Positions 1 to 10,400 of a stretch of DNA of 64,000 bases are shown piece by piece (within the stretch, counting starts at the first letter, position 1; each line of letters begins with the position of its first letter). Source of the DNA: Corynespora cassiicola (taxonomy: Eukaryota > Ascomycota > Dothideomycetes > Pleosporales > Corynesporascaceae). The stretch covers positions 5,704,001 to 5,768,000 of the forward strand of contig JAEUWY010000005.1 of the NCBI GenBank assembly GCA_022059125.1, given 5' to 3'. The notes under the pieces are model-generated. The model made no database searches and was not told the DNA's origin. It saw nothing but the letters and a program-made list of their open reading frames with translations. The position numbers and the translations under genes are program-made.

Positions 1-128
1 TTGTGTTTCAAACATTGGAAAAAGGAAAATCTGTCATTCTTGGCTCACAAACTTGACATTGATAGACACTGACAGACACAACTTCGACCTCAACCTCTAG
101 ATTCAAGCAGAAATTCCACAGAGCAGCC

Positions 129-917
129 ATGTACTTCCTCGTGTACATCATAGCCGCGACCATGGCATTCGTGAAAGCTGCTCCTGCAGCTGACTCCAGC
201 GACCAATCAAATGGTAAGTCGGAACGATAGCTTGCCTGAATTAACACCATAGCTTAACTCAAACAATCAGATATAGCTGCCCTTGATTTTGTTCCTCGTG
301 CAGACTCGAACGATCTGAACCTCGTTGTAAAGGCATCTCTGGGAGGAGATCATCAACACACAGGCCGATTTGCTGGCAAGGAGCTTGGAGATCTAATCTA
401 CAAAGCCTTGGATTATCTCTGCTACCGCGGCAAGGTCGGAAAAAGCTGCCGCCAGGAAGAATATGTCATCCCCAAGGTTTCCCGCGTCAACTACCTCAAC
501 GGAGAATTTGTCGACACAGGCAGTTTGAAAATCAAAGTCACAGGCTCATATCTGCCTCCTGGCCACGATGGGCTGCGGGAGCTGTTCCTAGACCATTTCC
601 GAGACATCTTTCGCGAAGTATCTCCTGCTCATTGTTATTCTGCAGAGGGTGCGAATGGAAAAAAGGCGATTATGTGCAATTCTCCTGAAAAGTTCCATAT
701 CAATATAGTGGGCCGCCAAGATACGCCACACATATGGATGGAACTTCATTCAGATGTACCAGTCGTCAAAGGCCCAGAGGTCATATGCAAGGGTTCCCAT
801 AGTAAAATGGAGGCCGTTTTCTGGCATTTGGCGGGTAGGTACTCCAGAATTATGGGAAAGAACGGAAAGAATGCAAAGGTCAGACCAGCTCAGGGCTGTT
901 TCGATGGTGCCCAATAG
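129..917 (+). CDS. small secreted six-cysteine protein, function unknown
   Basis: Two exons, 129-213 and 271-917, joined by a 57-nt GT-AG intron (gtaagt donor, aatcag acceptor), give about 243 residues. The reading frame is open right through the junction. The first ~18 residues form a signal peptide (hydrophobic stretch FLVYIIAATMAF, then an Ala-rich cleavage region), so the protein should enter the secretory pathway. The mature part has six cysteines, enough for three disulphides, and no membrane segment. I recognise no enzyme motif. Size, secretion and even cysteine count fit a secreted effector-like or cell-wall-associated protein, but that is inference. The ATG at 129 is chosen because it gives the signal peptide; the open frame at 408 alone lacks it. 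Confidence 0.7.
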
Positions 918-1344
918 TTGAATGAGATAACTATAGCAAATAGGGAGCTGCGACCTAGGGCTTATGTATATATTGTCCTAACCAAGGAAGATAGGGTTTT
1001 CTTCCTTCAAAGGTTGTTAAGATGGTGAACCATACGATACAAATGCAGAAAGGATGATATCATGCTGCATCTTTTTCAGTCTTGATCTATTCTGTTAGCG
1101 ATCAATCACTGAGAAGTGCAAGTAGTCATCTGGCAGAAAATAAATATACAGTTACTAATAGCAGTATTCGCCAAATGGCTGAACCCCCTAAATAAAAACG
1201 CTACAAGAATCGAAATGGTAAGGTGTCTTCTTGATTTTCTTTTACATCAATGTTGCCGAAGTTTATATGTGCCGATCTCCTTTGTTCTCGGGTCCGTCTT
1301 TGTCAGGGTAAACATCTAACCCAAAATTCTTTGTATACGACAAT
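918..1344. other. convergent intergenic gap, no gene seen
   Basis: About 430 bases lie between the stop of the secreted protein on the plus strand and the stop of the BTB gene on the minus strand. It is AT-rich and should hold the two 3' untranslated regions. Short open frames here have no family resemblance. Confidence 0.5.
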
Positions 1345-2574
1345 TTAGATATCGGGTGTTGGCTCTCTTGTTGACGATCGGCCAGTCCGGGTTCTTTCGG
1401 TACTCCAGTCCCTATAATTTGAATACTCATGGCGAAGTATTCTATAGGCGAGATCTGGAACTGTACGAAGGCTTTCATCAAGCCTTCGATAGAGCCCATA
1501 TTTCTTTTTATCATGATAGAGTCGCTGTGCAATGAGGTCCCGAAGTGTTATGTTCGAATCAGGCGTGTTTGAATATACAAAATCCACAGCTTCGAAAAAG
1601 AACCCACACGTATGGGAGCGCTCCAGACTGTACTTGAATTTCTCCAACGCGGTTTCTCGAAGGCCTTTGACCTTGTACTTGTCAGCAATGGCATATACTT
1701 TTGCATGGATTCCAAGGTCTCGGGCCCCTTGGGGTGCCGGCAGGTTGAGCTTCTCTTCGCGTGTTAATGAATTCCAGATGTCGTCCATTCTTTTAATTGC
1801 TCTTGCGTGGACCTCGTTGTTCCGATAAAGCTCGATGACTTCAGTGTTGTCATCCTACGAGTGAATTAGTATATATTGGCGTAACAATGTGTTGCACATA
1901 CAATAGTCGGGCATGCTATTAGAATTTCCTCCAGGAAACTTGCGGAGAGCCGCCACATTTGTCCATCGTAATGCCGTAGTTTTCTGCATCTTTCTTCTCC
2001 TAGTTCAGAGAAGGTGTCTTCATCGGAAACAACCCGAATCCACCATGGACGAGCTGAGTCATCGGACGGTATTCGATAATCCAGCTCGTACATGTACTGG
2101 ATCATATACTTTACAATCTCAGGCTCCTCATCAGGTAGGTCTATCGCGGATTCTTGGCTCTGCTGTAGGGGATAAGTATGACGTTACTTCGGAATAGAAA
2201 AAGTGAACAAGCACGTGTACTTACTTTGCCGAAACGACTGACACCGTCGAAAAAGTCGCACTGCGAGCAGACAATGGATTTGTGTACGTTGTACGTATCA
2301 CCGCGGCATGTAATGGTAAAGTCGGAATGCTTTCCAGTCTCTAGTAACCTATCAAATCGTCAGCTGAGACAAGATCTTTCCGGGCCAGACGTGCGCAAAG
2401 CGGAGAGCACTACTGGTGCATGGATATGCACAGTCCGAGTCACCGCCTAGCCGAACAACGCATGGCGCAACAGGGGCCCAGTCTAAACGCGCGGGTAAGA
2501 CTTTACACGAAAAATGGGTTGACATACGATTTCATAGACTCCATAAACTCGTCGTATCTTCTTTTTCGTGCCAT
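1345..2574 (-). CDS. BTB/POZ domain protein
   Basis: Four exons on the minus strand, 2574-2528, 2348-2225, 2162-1902 and 1854-1345, all with GT-AG junctions in phase, give about 313 residues. Residues ~17-110 read as a fungal BTB/POZ fold: a start resembling LLETGKHSDFTI, then TYNVHKSIVCSQCDFF and later DEEPEIVKYMIQYMYELDY. The C-terminal half is helical with a pattern (HAKVYAIADKYKVKGL) typical of the many fungal BTB proteins that end shortly after the domain. BTB domains mediate dimerisation and often link substrates to cullin-3, but no partner domain (kelch, MATH) is present, so the role is unknown. The 180-nt first intron is the longest in this gene; the first exon is short and is the least certain part. 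Confidence 0.75.
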
Positions 2575-3588
2575 GTCGTGAGTGAAGATATTTGATGGTT
2601 GCCGGGCCGACAGCTGTTTACCCAAATACAGCAAGGAAAGTAGCCTTAAGATCCCTTAGGTAACACGTGCTTCTGGTGGCACTCAGAGACAATATATCAG
2701 TGCAAATAGTATTATAGTGTGCAGGATCAAGATGGGATGGAAGCTGGCATAGCCGGATGCGGGTGCATGCGGACGGTATCGACGGAATAGCAATAAAAGC
2801 ACGGACTGTAGTAGAAGGCGCTAGCGCCGATCATATGATCACGTGAGTATGTCATTCCGATACTACCTAGGTAGGTAGGTAAATAGGTAGGTACCTAGTA
2901 TACCTGTCCTAGCATTGAATTTGTTCCAGAAGAACAGAAATTTTGATGAGAAGCATAGTAGCTACGAGAAGGTCTACTAGAATCTATGTGTCACTCCACC
3001 ATCGCATGCGTCCGAATCTCTCAAAGCCTCCAGCTCAACATCAATTTGTGGTCCACCCACCGAAGAATGTGAATCGGAACATGCTTGTCCCATATTTATT
3101 TAGGGAAAAAAACGAATCTTCTGCATTCAAGTTGGCCTAATATCTCTATAAATATCCCGCTTCTGACTATGGACCCCACCCCAAAGAAACGATCCAATCC
3201 AAGACCCTCCGCACATTGCAAGTACTTGATCCTCAACATGCTCTGCCAATCCCGAAGCGCAATCTCATCTCAAATGAAGGAGACGAACAGTGCTAAAGAT
3301 ATCTCCACAATGTGATACTGGTCCCGCTGATGGCAACGTGCACGTCTAAGCTTCGCCCAGGCGATCATCAGTTACACCGAAACGTTGAGGCATGATCTCA
3401 TTCGTCGAAGACTTCAACTCCAGAGTGTCCAACTCCATGAGGTCAAACAAGACCAGGCACTAGATGAGCTTATCAGTAGCATGCGTGGGCATTGTGAGGA
3501 CTTGCGATCAGCCCGCCTTCTTGGTGATAAACAGGTCGGCGCTCAATTGTCTGCTTGGATTAAATGACCCGCTACAAAGCTCTAGCTA
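2575..3588. other. AT-rich intergenic region with CCTAGGTAGG-type palindromes
   Basis: About 1 kb without a supported gene. It includes a cluster of overlapping TAGG/CCTA units near 2868-2902. Short plus-strand frames at 2943-3140, 3085-3315 and 3385-3567 overlap one another and show no domain or start context. Confidence 0.45.
2868..2902. repeat. TAGG/CCTA palindromic microrepeat
   Basis: Repeated four-base TAGG units flanked by CCTA form a near-palindrome around CCTAGGTAGG. The same core recurs in other intergenic gaps of this window (about 19015, 19201, 23975, 36863 and 60855). It does not lie in any coding exon I defined. Confidence 0.6.
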
Positions 3589-4059
3589 TTATGATTGTGG
3601 GCTGATAGGGTCCTTGCACGAAAACTCAAGACGCAAGTATCGAACAGTCTGGTACCCTTTGAAACGAAGCAGACGTACCGGCGGGCTGTCCAGCGCTCCT
3701 GCGTTTGTCGCAGAATGGCCGTAACCTAAGACCACGATCGATCGATTTCGGAAGAAAACGAGGACCAATTCCTTGAACAGCTTTCTGTTTACGGAATATA
3801 ATCCTGACAAAATTGGCGGGAATATTTTACAGCTATCCGAATCATGAAGTCGCAGTGGAAATCGAGGGTTCTTACGCAGCATGATATACCTCGGTAGAAG
3901 GGCAAACTTGTACTCGTATACGAGCCCGCGCAATTCTAAAGAAATACTGGTGAAGCAAAGGAATAAAATAGCGTCAATAAGCTTGAAGTTGTAACCGTTG
4001 ACTTTGCGAGCCATCAGAGATTCTAGGAATAACTTCATGTAATCGCGGCTGACAGGCAT
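3589..4059 (-). CDS. short hypothetical protein of an F-box-like/2EXR-type fungal family
   Basis: A single 156-residue frame. The pattern ISLELRGLVYEY followed by PPILSGLYSVNRKLFKELV and a late FKGYQTVRYL segment resembles the large fungal family that begins LPLELR..IYEY and continues with a conserved VNR...E block. Members are usually longer (200-400 residues), so this copy may be truncated, may lack an upstream exon, or may be decaying. No function is known for the family beyond possible F-box-like adaptor roles. The surrounding DNA is AT-rich and gene-poor, which fits a decaying accessory gene. Confidence 0.4.
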   Translation of the reverse strand: MPVSRDYMKLFLESLMARKVNGYNFKLIDAILFLCFTSISLELRGLVYEYKFALLPRYIMLRKNPRFPLRLHDSDSCKIFPPILSGLYSVNRKLFKELVLVFFRNRSIVVLGYGHSATNAGALDSPPVRLLRFKGYQTVRYLRLEFSCKDPISPQS

Positions 4060-4348
4060 CTTTGATAACTCAAAGGCTGAGTCTTAGCAAGTTCAGTTAG
4101 AGATCCTTAACTGGTCACAAAATTCCAGAGATCTAGTGGGTGTGCCTGTGGTGGTAATGCTGCTACAAGTGTAGTAGTGGGAGGGTTTAGAGGCCTTTGT
4201 ACATATGGCCGATTGATGCGAAAGTAGTCAACGCCCTGTGTTCGGTCATCAGGCTTCCAAGGCCAACTTTACCCTACCCTGAGAAAAGAAAAAGTGAAAT
4301 GACAAGATTCTCCCCAACGCAATAGGAGCGGGGATGGCATCAAGGAAC

Positions 4349-6799
4349 TTAAATATTGGAAATGTTGTTCATCCAACTCAGCTGCCCAAAACTCTCGAAT
4401 CCTGTTGCAAGCGGTATATCTCCAGAGCCGGCTTCGAAAAAGTTTTGCAAGTCATTGAGGTCGAACATGCTCGGCTCAGTGCTTGGATAGAGAGGTGGAG
4501 CCATTTGTCCTGGCTGCAAAGGGGTCGAGACACTGACGAGATCAGAGCTCTGTTGCAGGTATTGATATTCATTTTGGGCCGAAGACATATCAGTACCCAA
4601 ACGGTTGGACGAGTTCACAACGTCGCTAGTTGTTCTGTCTGGCAGAGTGCGGTTCGTCAAGCGAGAAATGGAGAGGTTATTTATCTGAGATCCAGGGGTT
4701 CCGCCCATAGCCCCAAGATCACCCCTGCTGTTATCTGGTGCTTGGTTTACTGTGGCAGTCGAAGGATCGGGGGGTCCTATGTAGGCTGGCTTTTGACCTT
4801 TAGCGAGGCTTGTTTTGACTTTCTCAAGCCATCGCTCAGAAGTGATGTAAAGATTCTCAGCGAGAGGGTACATAAGCGACATCTCCCTCAATGCCTGGTT
4901 GTTCTGCTGGACAAGCTCTATTGTGCGATGAACAACAGTTTCAGCATCCTTTTTGGAAAGATCCAGAATTCGTGCTACATGATAGAGCATGATTCGAGTG
5001 CTGTTGTAAACAAAGGATGGAATGATGGGGTCCGCTAAATATTTGGTTCCATGATTCAATGTCGTAGCGACCAGGACGGATATTCGCTGGGCGTTCTCGA
5101 AGCATTCGGTCTGAAGGTTTGCCATGAAGTAAAACTGCTCTGGTGGAAATTCAAATGGCTGATGTGGTTTAAAGAGTTCCGGCAACGCTATTCGGTGTAT
5201 ATCGCACAAAACGTGGTGATACATGCAATGTATCAAAAATAGCGCACCTAATTGCGACGATTCCCGGCGGATGTAAATGTTATCTGATGAGAAGTTTAAC
5301 CAGGATGGAAGGTGCTGTTTCCATTCTTGTATGTCTTTTTTGAGATTGTTGAATTCGGAGTTCGGTCGCCAAGGTTGTTGGACATCATCCAGATGCTTTG
5401 CAAATCTGTAAAAATTAAGCAAAGCCATTGAATATAGTGTAATGATCCTTACCGTAACACTCGCTGCCAAATGTCTATGATACGAACGTAGTACGCTGAG
5501 ATACCCATGTTCTCCGACGGTTTCTCCGGAATATCGTCTGCTGGTATGAAGTCCAAAATGGTGTTTCTGCGTAAACATTCCGTAACACAAGGGATCTGAA
5601 GCGAGAACTGCCTTTCGTTGCAAGGGAGCTGGATTTTGATGTCTCTTTCGCTGAGTATCGTAAGTTGATCGACTCCGCTGCCTGCCCATACGTCAACCAT
5701 GAAGCAGGCCCACATCAGCCGTCTTTTTGTCTCCCTAAGGGAAGCTTCGTTGGAGGAGCTGTCCTCCATCTTGCACATGATGTCTGTAGACGGCTCGATG
5801 TTGAGCTGCAGAGCATGTGCCATGCGCACAATCAAGCCAGTCAGCAGGAATGATCCAGCATAATTGCCTGTTCGAGCCTCGTGGTCGTGGAGAAGAAGAA
5901 GGGCCTTGAGCTTCGTTACTGAGATGGTACTGTAATCGGCAAAAAACATCTCTTCAGCCGTTTTTGCCCATTGCGCACCAGCAGTTTGCACCAGCTCCCG
6001 GGGCAGTGGGGAGTTGTTAGTGCTGTAGTCGAGTGCGTAGAATCTTGCTCCCAAAGCGCACATGATGTAGAGAAGAGCCTGGTCCGCTGAACTCGTCATC
6101 TTGCCCTCGTCGAGTAGGCGCATGAAAGATGGCTTATGAACAAAAGCAAAGATGCGCAGCGGGTGGACATTAGTGAAGTAGGCCTCCAGCAGACTGTGAA
6201 GCTGAGGCTTCGGAGGCAGCACAGGAGCGACTAGCCTAGATAGCAATCAGTACGAGCATGGTTCCTCTTCTTCATAAACATTACCATGCCAGCGATGGCG
6301 GACAATTAGCGGACACTCCACTCGTCGGGATGGCGGAGACAGCGCCAGAAGGCACAGGCGGCGCCCTGCTAGGTCCGACTACACCCTGGCCAGCCAGTTC
6401 CTGCGTGGTGGGTGGAGGCGCAAGGCTCTGCACCCATGCCGGCTCAGTATTGCTTCCGTCGTATACGCATGCCGTTGCCCTCTGTTGACATCTTGTGCAT
6501 GCAGGGCGCTCGCCGGAGCATTTGACCTTGGAGTCGCGGCAGTTGACGCATGATCGGAAGGTTCGTTTTCGCTTGACGCCGGTCACGGGCGCCGAGGCGG
6601 CGGTCACGACATCCGCGACTGAAATTCCGTCTTGGTCCTGAACACACTTCAATTGAAGTCGCTCGCAGTTTGAGCAGCCGTTGGGGCGTTCATCGCATTT
6701 GACCTTCCTGGCGCGACATGTGACGCAGGCGTTGACAGGCCGCCGTCGCTTTCGGCCAGATGAGGACAGGTGTTCGGTGCGTTCATCTGCCGCTTCCAT
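4349..6799 (-). CDS. fungal transcription factor with two tandem Zn2Cys6 clusters
   Basis: Three exons, 6799-6285, 6235-5453 and 5405-4349, with in-phase GT-AG introns of 49 and 47 nt, give about 784 residues. Two complete binuclear zinc clusters lie near the N-terminus: Cys25, 28, 35, 42, 45, 52 and Cys84, 87, 94, 101, 104, 111. Both have the canonical spacing C-x2-C-x6-C-x6-C-x2-C-x6-C, and each has adjacent basic residues. From about residue 175 the fungal_trans (PF04082-type) regulatory fold begins, including HPLRIFAFVHKPSF and the RRLMWACFMVDVW block. It should be a nuclear, DNA-binding regulator. One cluster is the rule for this family, so two are unusual. Targets are unknown; the neighbours do not suggest a pathway. 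The start is the first ATG of the open frame and leaves a basic patch before cluster 1. Confidence 0.88.
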
Positions 6800-7439
6800 T
6801 TAGGAGAGATGGGTGGCGATGACGTTTGGGTGAAGATGCGGCGTGGAGAGTTGGGCTGATTGGTAGTGTCTTTGTAGCGCGTCGCTTGGATGGGGAGGTG
6901 CCTTATCGATAAGCGGATGCCCAGCGCCGAGTTCCGGGCGCTTTCCCACGGGGCCTTCTACGGTCAATCGACGCACACTTTACCCCCTAGGCATTCTGCA
7001 CATTGCGAACATCACCTTCAGAGCTAGGCATGCTAGCACACACGGCACGAAGCCACATGAATAGCAAAACGGTTTCGTAAATTCATAAAGCAATAGTAAT
7101 ACCTCATCTGAATCGAACACCCTCCAGGAAAAACGACTGCGCACCCAATCTAGTACCCCAAGACGGACCATACAAAGTTGTACAATTACAAATGCGCCGC
7201 CCATGCCAAGATGAATCAATTGCAGAACAACATGTAACAGAGAATTCTAAGAAATAAGGAGACAAAAACTAGAAAGTGTCCAAGGAGATAGATACCAGAA
7301 AATCGTTGCGCAGTTGGTATATAGCAAAAAGGTCCCAAACACCGCTTCAGTGAAGAAAGTCGTTATCCTGTATGTTGGCCACATTCCATGTCATCCTGAT
7401 CCAAGCTCCACGCATGCATATAATTCGTATCGGACCCTC
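6800..7439. other. intergenic region between two minus-strand genes
   Basis: This 640-base gap should hold the promoter of the double zinc-cluster regulator and the 3' end of the giant low-complexity gene. No coding frame in it has family resemblance. Confidence 0.5.
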
Positions 7440-10400
7440 TCATGCTACGATCTTCTTGAAGAAGCCCTTGAAGCCTCCTTCCTCCTTCTTCTTGTGTCGG
7501 CTGCTGCGCTCGCCCTCGCTCCTCCTGGGTCTGATTCTCTCTTCACCATGGCGACTGGTACGGGGCAGGTCAGATTCTTGTCTGCGGCTTGAAGCTCTAT
7601 CTTTATCTGTTACGGAGATGTGGCGGCTTTTCGGACGATCATCCATTATGGACACACGCTTGTCGTTTCCGCGGCGCTGGCGGCGCTCACTTGAAGACGC
7701 GGGCGCAACTCCAAGTACACCAGCAGCATCATCCGTTGCAGGCGATGGATCCCGCTCCAAGAAAGGTTCTGGCTCTGGCTCAAGGACAGCCTCTGGCTCT
7801 GGGGCGACTGGTTCAGGAGGTACAGGTGCGTCGTAAACAGCATCACCCAGTGAGGCACCACCATCACGGCCTCCTGACATCTCCATTCGCTTCCTGGCGC
7901 GACGCTCCTCTTTCCATTCACGATACTCCCGCTCCTCTTCGGCAGATTTGAAGCGCTGATGATGAGAGTGCGAGTGTCGGTGGCTCCGATGAGCGCGGTC
8001 GCGACTACCACTGGATGAAGGGTTGCTGCTTGTTGACCTTTCTTTCTCCCTGCGCACTTCATCCCCAACCGGATCGGTGCGAACGCGAGACACAGGTTTG
8101 ACAGGCCTTTCTCTCGGAGTAACCGGATCAGTTTTGGACCGACCACCAAATATACCTCCAAGAAGACTGTTTCTTCGAGCAGGCGGTTGCTCACGACGGC
8201 GCTCACTTGTATGTCTCCGAGCTGGGGTTCGAGGAGAGTGGGGCACGTTTTCTGGATCTTCCTCTGCAGCCCTTCGTGCTGTATCGCGAGCTCGGGCATA
8301 CTTAGCTTCTTCTTCTCTGGCCTTCGCGGCAGCCTCTAACTTTTCCCTCTCTCGCTCAGCCCTTTGTTCGCGCCGTAATCTGCGGGCTTCCTCTTTTTGT
8401 TGAAGTCTGGCCTCTTCTTCTTGAAGTCTGGCCTGCTCTTCCTCTCGAAGCCTCTCCTGCTCTAATCTCCTGGCCTCTCGCCTCTCACGCCTGATCTGTT
8501 TTTCTTTCTCTCTAGCAATCCTCTCATCTTCCTCTTTAGCAATTCTCTCATCTTCTTCTTTGCGAAGCCTTTCGTCTTCTAACTTTTTGAGGCGTCGCTT
8601 CTCCTCACGGCGCTTCTGTCGCCTTGCCTCCTCTGCTACTGCAGCTTCTTCGCGAGCCTGTCTTTCCTCTGCTTCGCGTATTGCACGGCGTTCCTCGTGG
8701 CGCTTGCGTCGCAGGATATCCTCTTCCCGCTCCTCGAGTTCACGGCGCTTTCTATCTTTGTCTTTTTCATCACCCCTTTCTCGATGACGGTGAGTTCGAT
8801 GTTCGCGATGTCGTTCTTTGCTGCTGCTACTCTCCTTGTCTAGATCTCTCGTTCTCTCTTTGCCCCTGCCAGAATCTCGATCTGTCATGCTATCTCTTCG
8901 CTTGTTCTTAGCACCAAGGAACTTTGTAGCAGCCAACAAAGCCATACCGCCAAGTGCGGGTCGTTCACTGGTGCTAGCATTACTTTCGCGCCTCCGATGA
9001 GAGTGATGTCTGCTTTCCCGATGGCTGTCTCGGTGGCCGCCGTCGCGGTGGGAATGTGAATGACGACGTCGTTTTTCTCTCTGCGGCGAATCGACTGAAC
9101 GATCTGCCACGGCAACAGCTGGTTCGTTCGGGGGCGTGATTGAAATTGGCGCGGCATCTTCAATCTCCACCGCTGGAGTAGTCTCAAGAGCTTCTTCTTG
9201 CACAGGTGGAGGCTCCGCCACGGCCTCGACAGGTGCTTCTACGCTTTGCTCTTGAATTTCTTCGGCTGGAACAGGGACTTCTACTTCAGGCTCAGGCACT
9301 TGGGTCTCGTCCTTTGCTTCTTCAATAGCCTCCTGAGCTTCTGGGGCGGGCACAGGCTCGAGATGGACTTCCTCTGCTGGCGGTGTAGGCTCGATGGCAG
9401 GAGTCTCGCCTTTTGAATCCTCGACGACTTCTGGATCTGGCTCAACTGGGGCCTCTTCGGTCGGCTGCGGAAGCTCGGGCGCAGCATCCTCGACTGGAGG
9501 ATCTGGCTCAACAACAGCTTCGGGTTCGGCTGCCTTTGCTTCAATGACTCCGACAGCTTCTGTGTTGAGATTTTGTTCAGCGATGCCAACGGTCTCGGCT
9601 GGAGCAGGTGCTTCGGCAACAGGTTCAGGATCTTGTGGGGCAGTGACCTCTTCGACAAGCTGCTCTACGACAGGCTCAATGTCCTCTGGAGCAGCGATTT
9701 CTTTAGCAGGTTGCTCAGCGGCCGGTTCGGGGTCTTGTGGGGCAGTATCATCTTCAGCAGGTTGCTCAGCGGCCGGTTCGGGGTCTTGTGGGGCAGCATC
9801 CTCTTCAGCAGGTTGCTCAGCGGCCGGTTCGGGGCCTTGTGGGGCAGCATCCTCTTCAGCAGGTTGCTCCACGACAGGCTCAGGCACAGGCTCGGGGAGT
9901 TCATCAGTTGCTTGAGCTTCTGGGGTGTGTTCTCCAGAAGTCTGAGGCTCAACAGGAGCGGGTTCTTCAGCTGGCTCTTGAGGGGCTTCAACAGGTGGTG
10001 AGGGAGCTGGTTCTTCAGGAGGCTCTTCAGGCGGTTCCTGCAGTGTCGCGTCTGCAACCTCCCCCGAGGGATCTGAGCTATCTGTCGTCGCTTCAGCGGG
10101 AGGCTCAACCGCAGGATCCTGATGGGTTTCGGTCTCGGGCGGATCGGGAGCAGTTTCAGTCTCAACGGCAGTGACTGCTTCAGGCTCGGCTGGCTGCACG
10201 GTCGGTTGGACGTTGACAGGTGCTTCTGGGTCCGATAGCTCAGCAGGGGTAGTTGGCTCTACTTCTTCAAGTTCACCTTCCGGGAGCAAGTTGTCGACTT
10301 GTTTGGGCTCGTCTTGCTGGGGCAGCTCCGCAGGTTCTTCGTTTGGTTGAGTCGCGGGTTCTTCAACCACCGGTACAACAGGTTCGGGCTCTTGCTGCGG

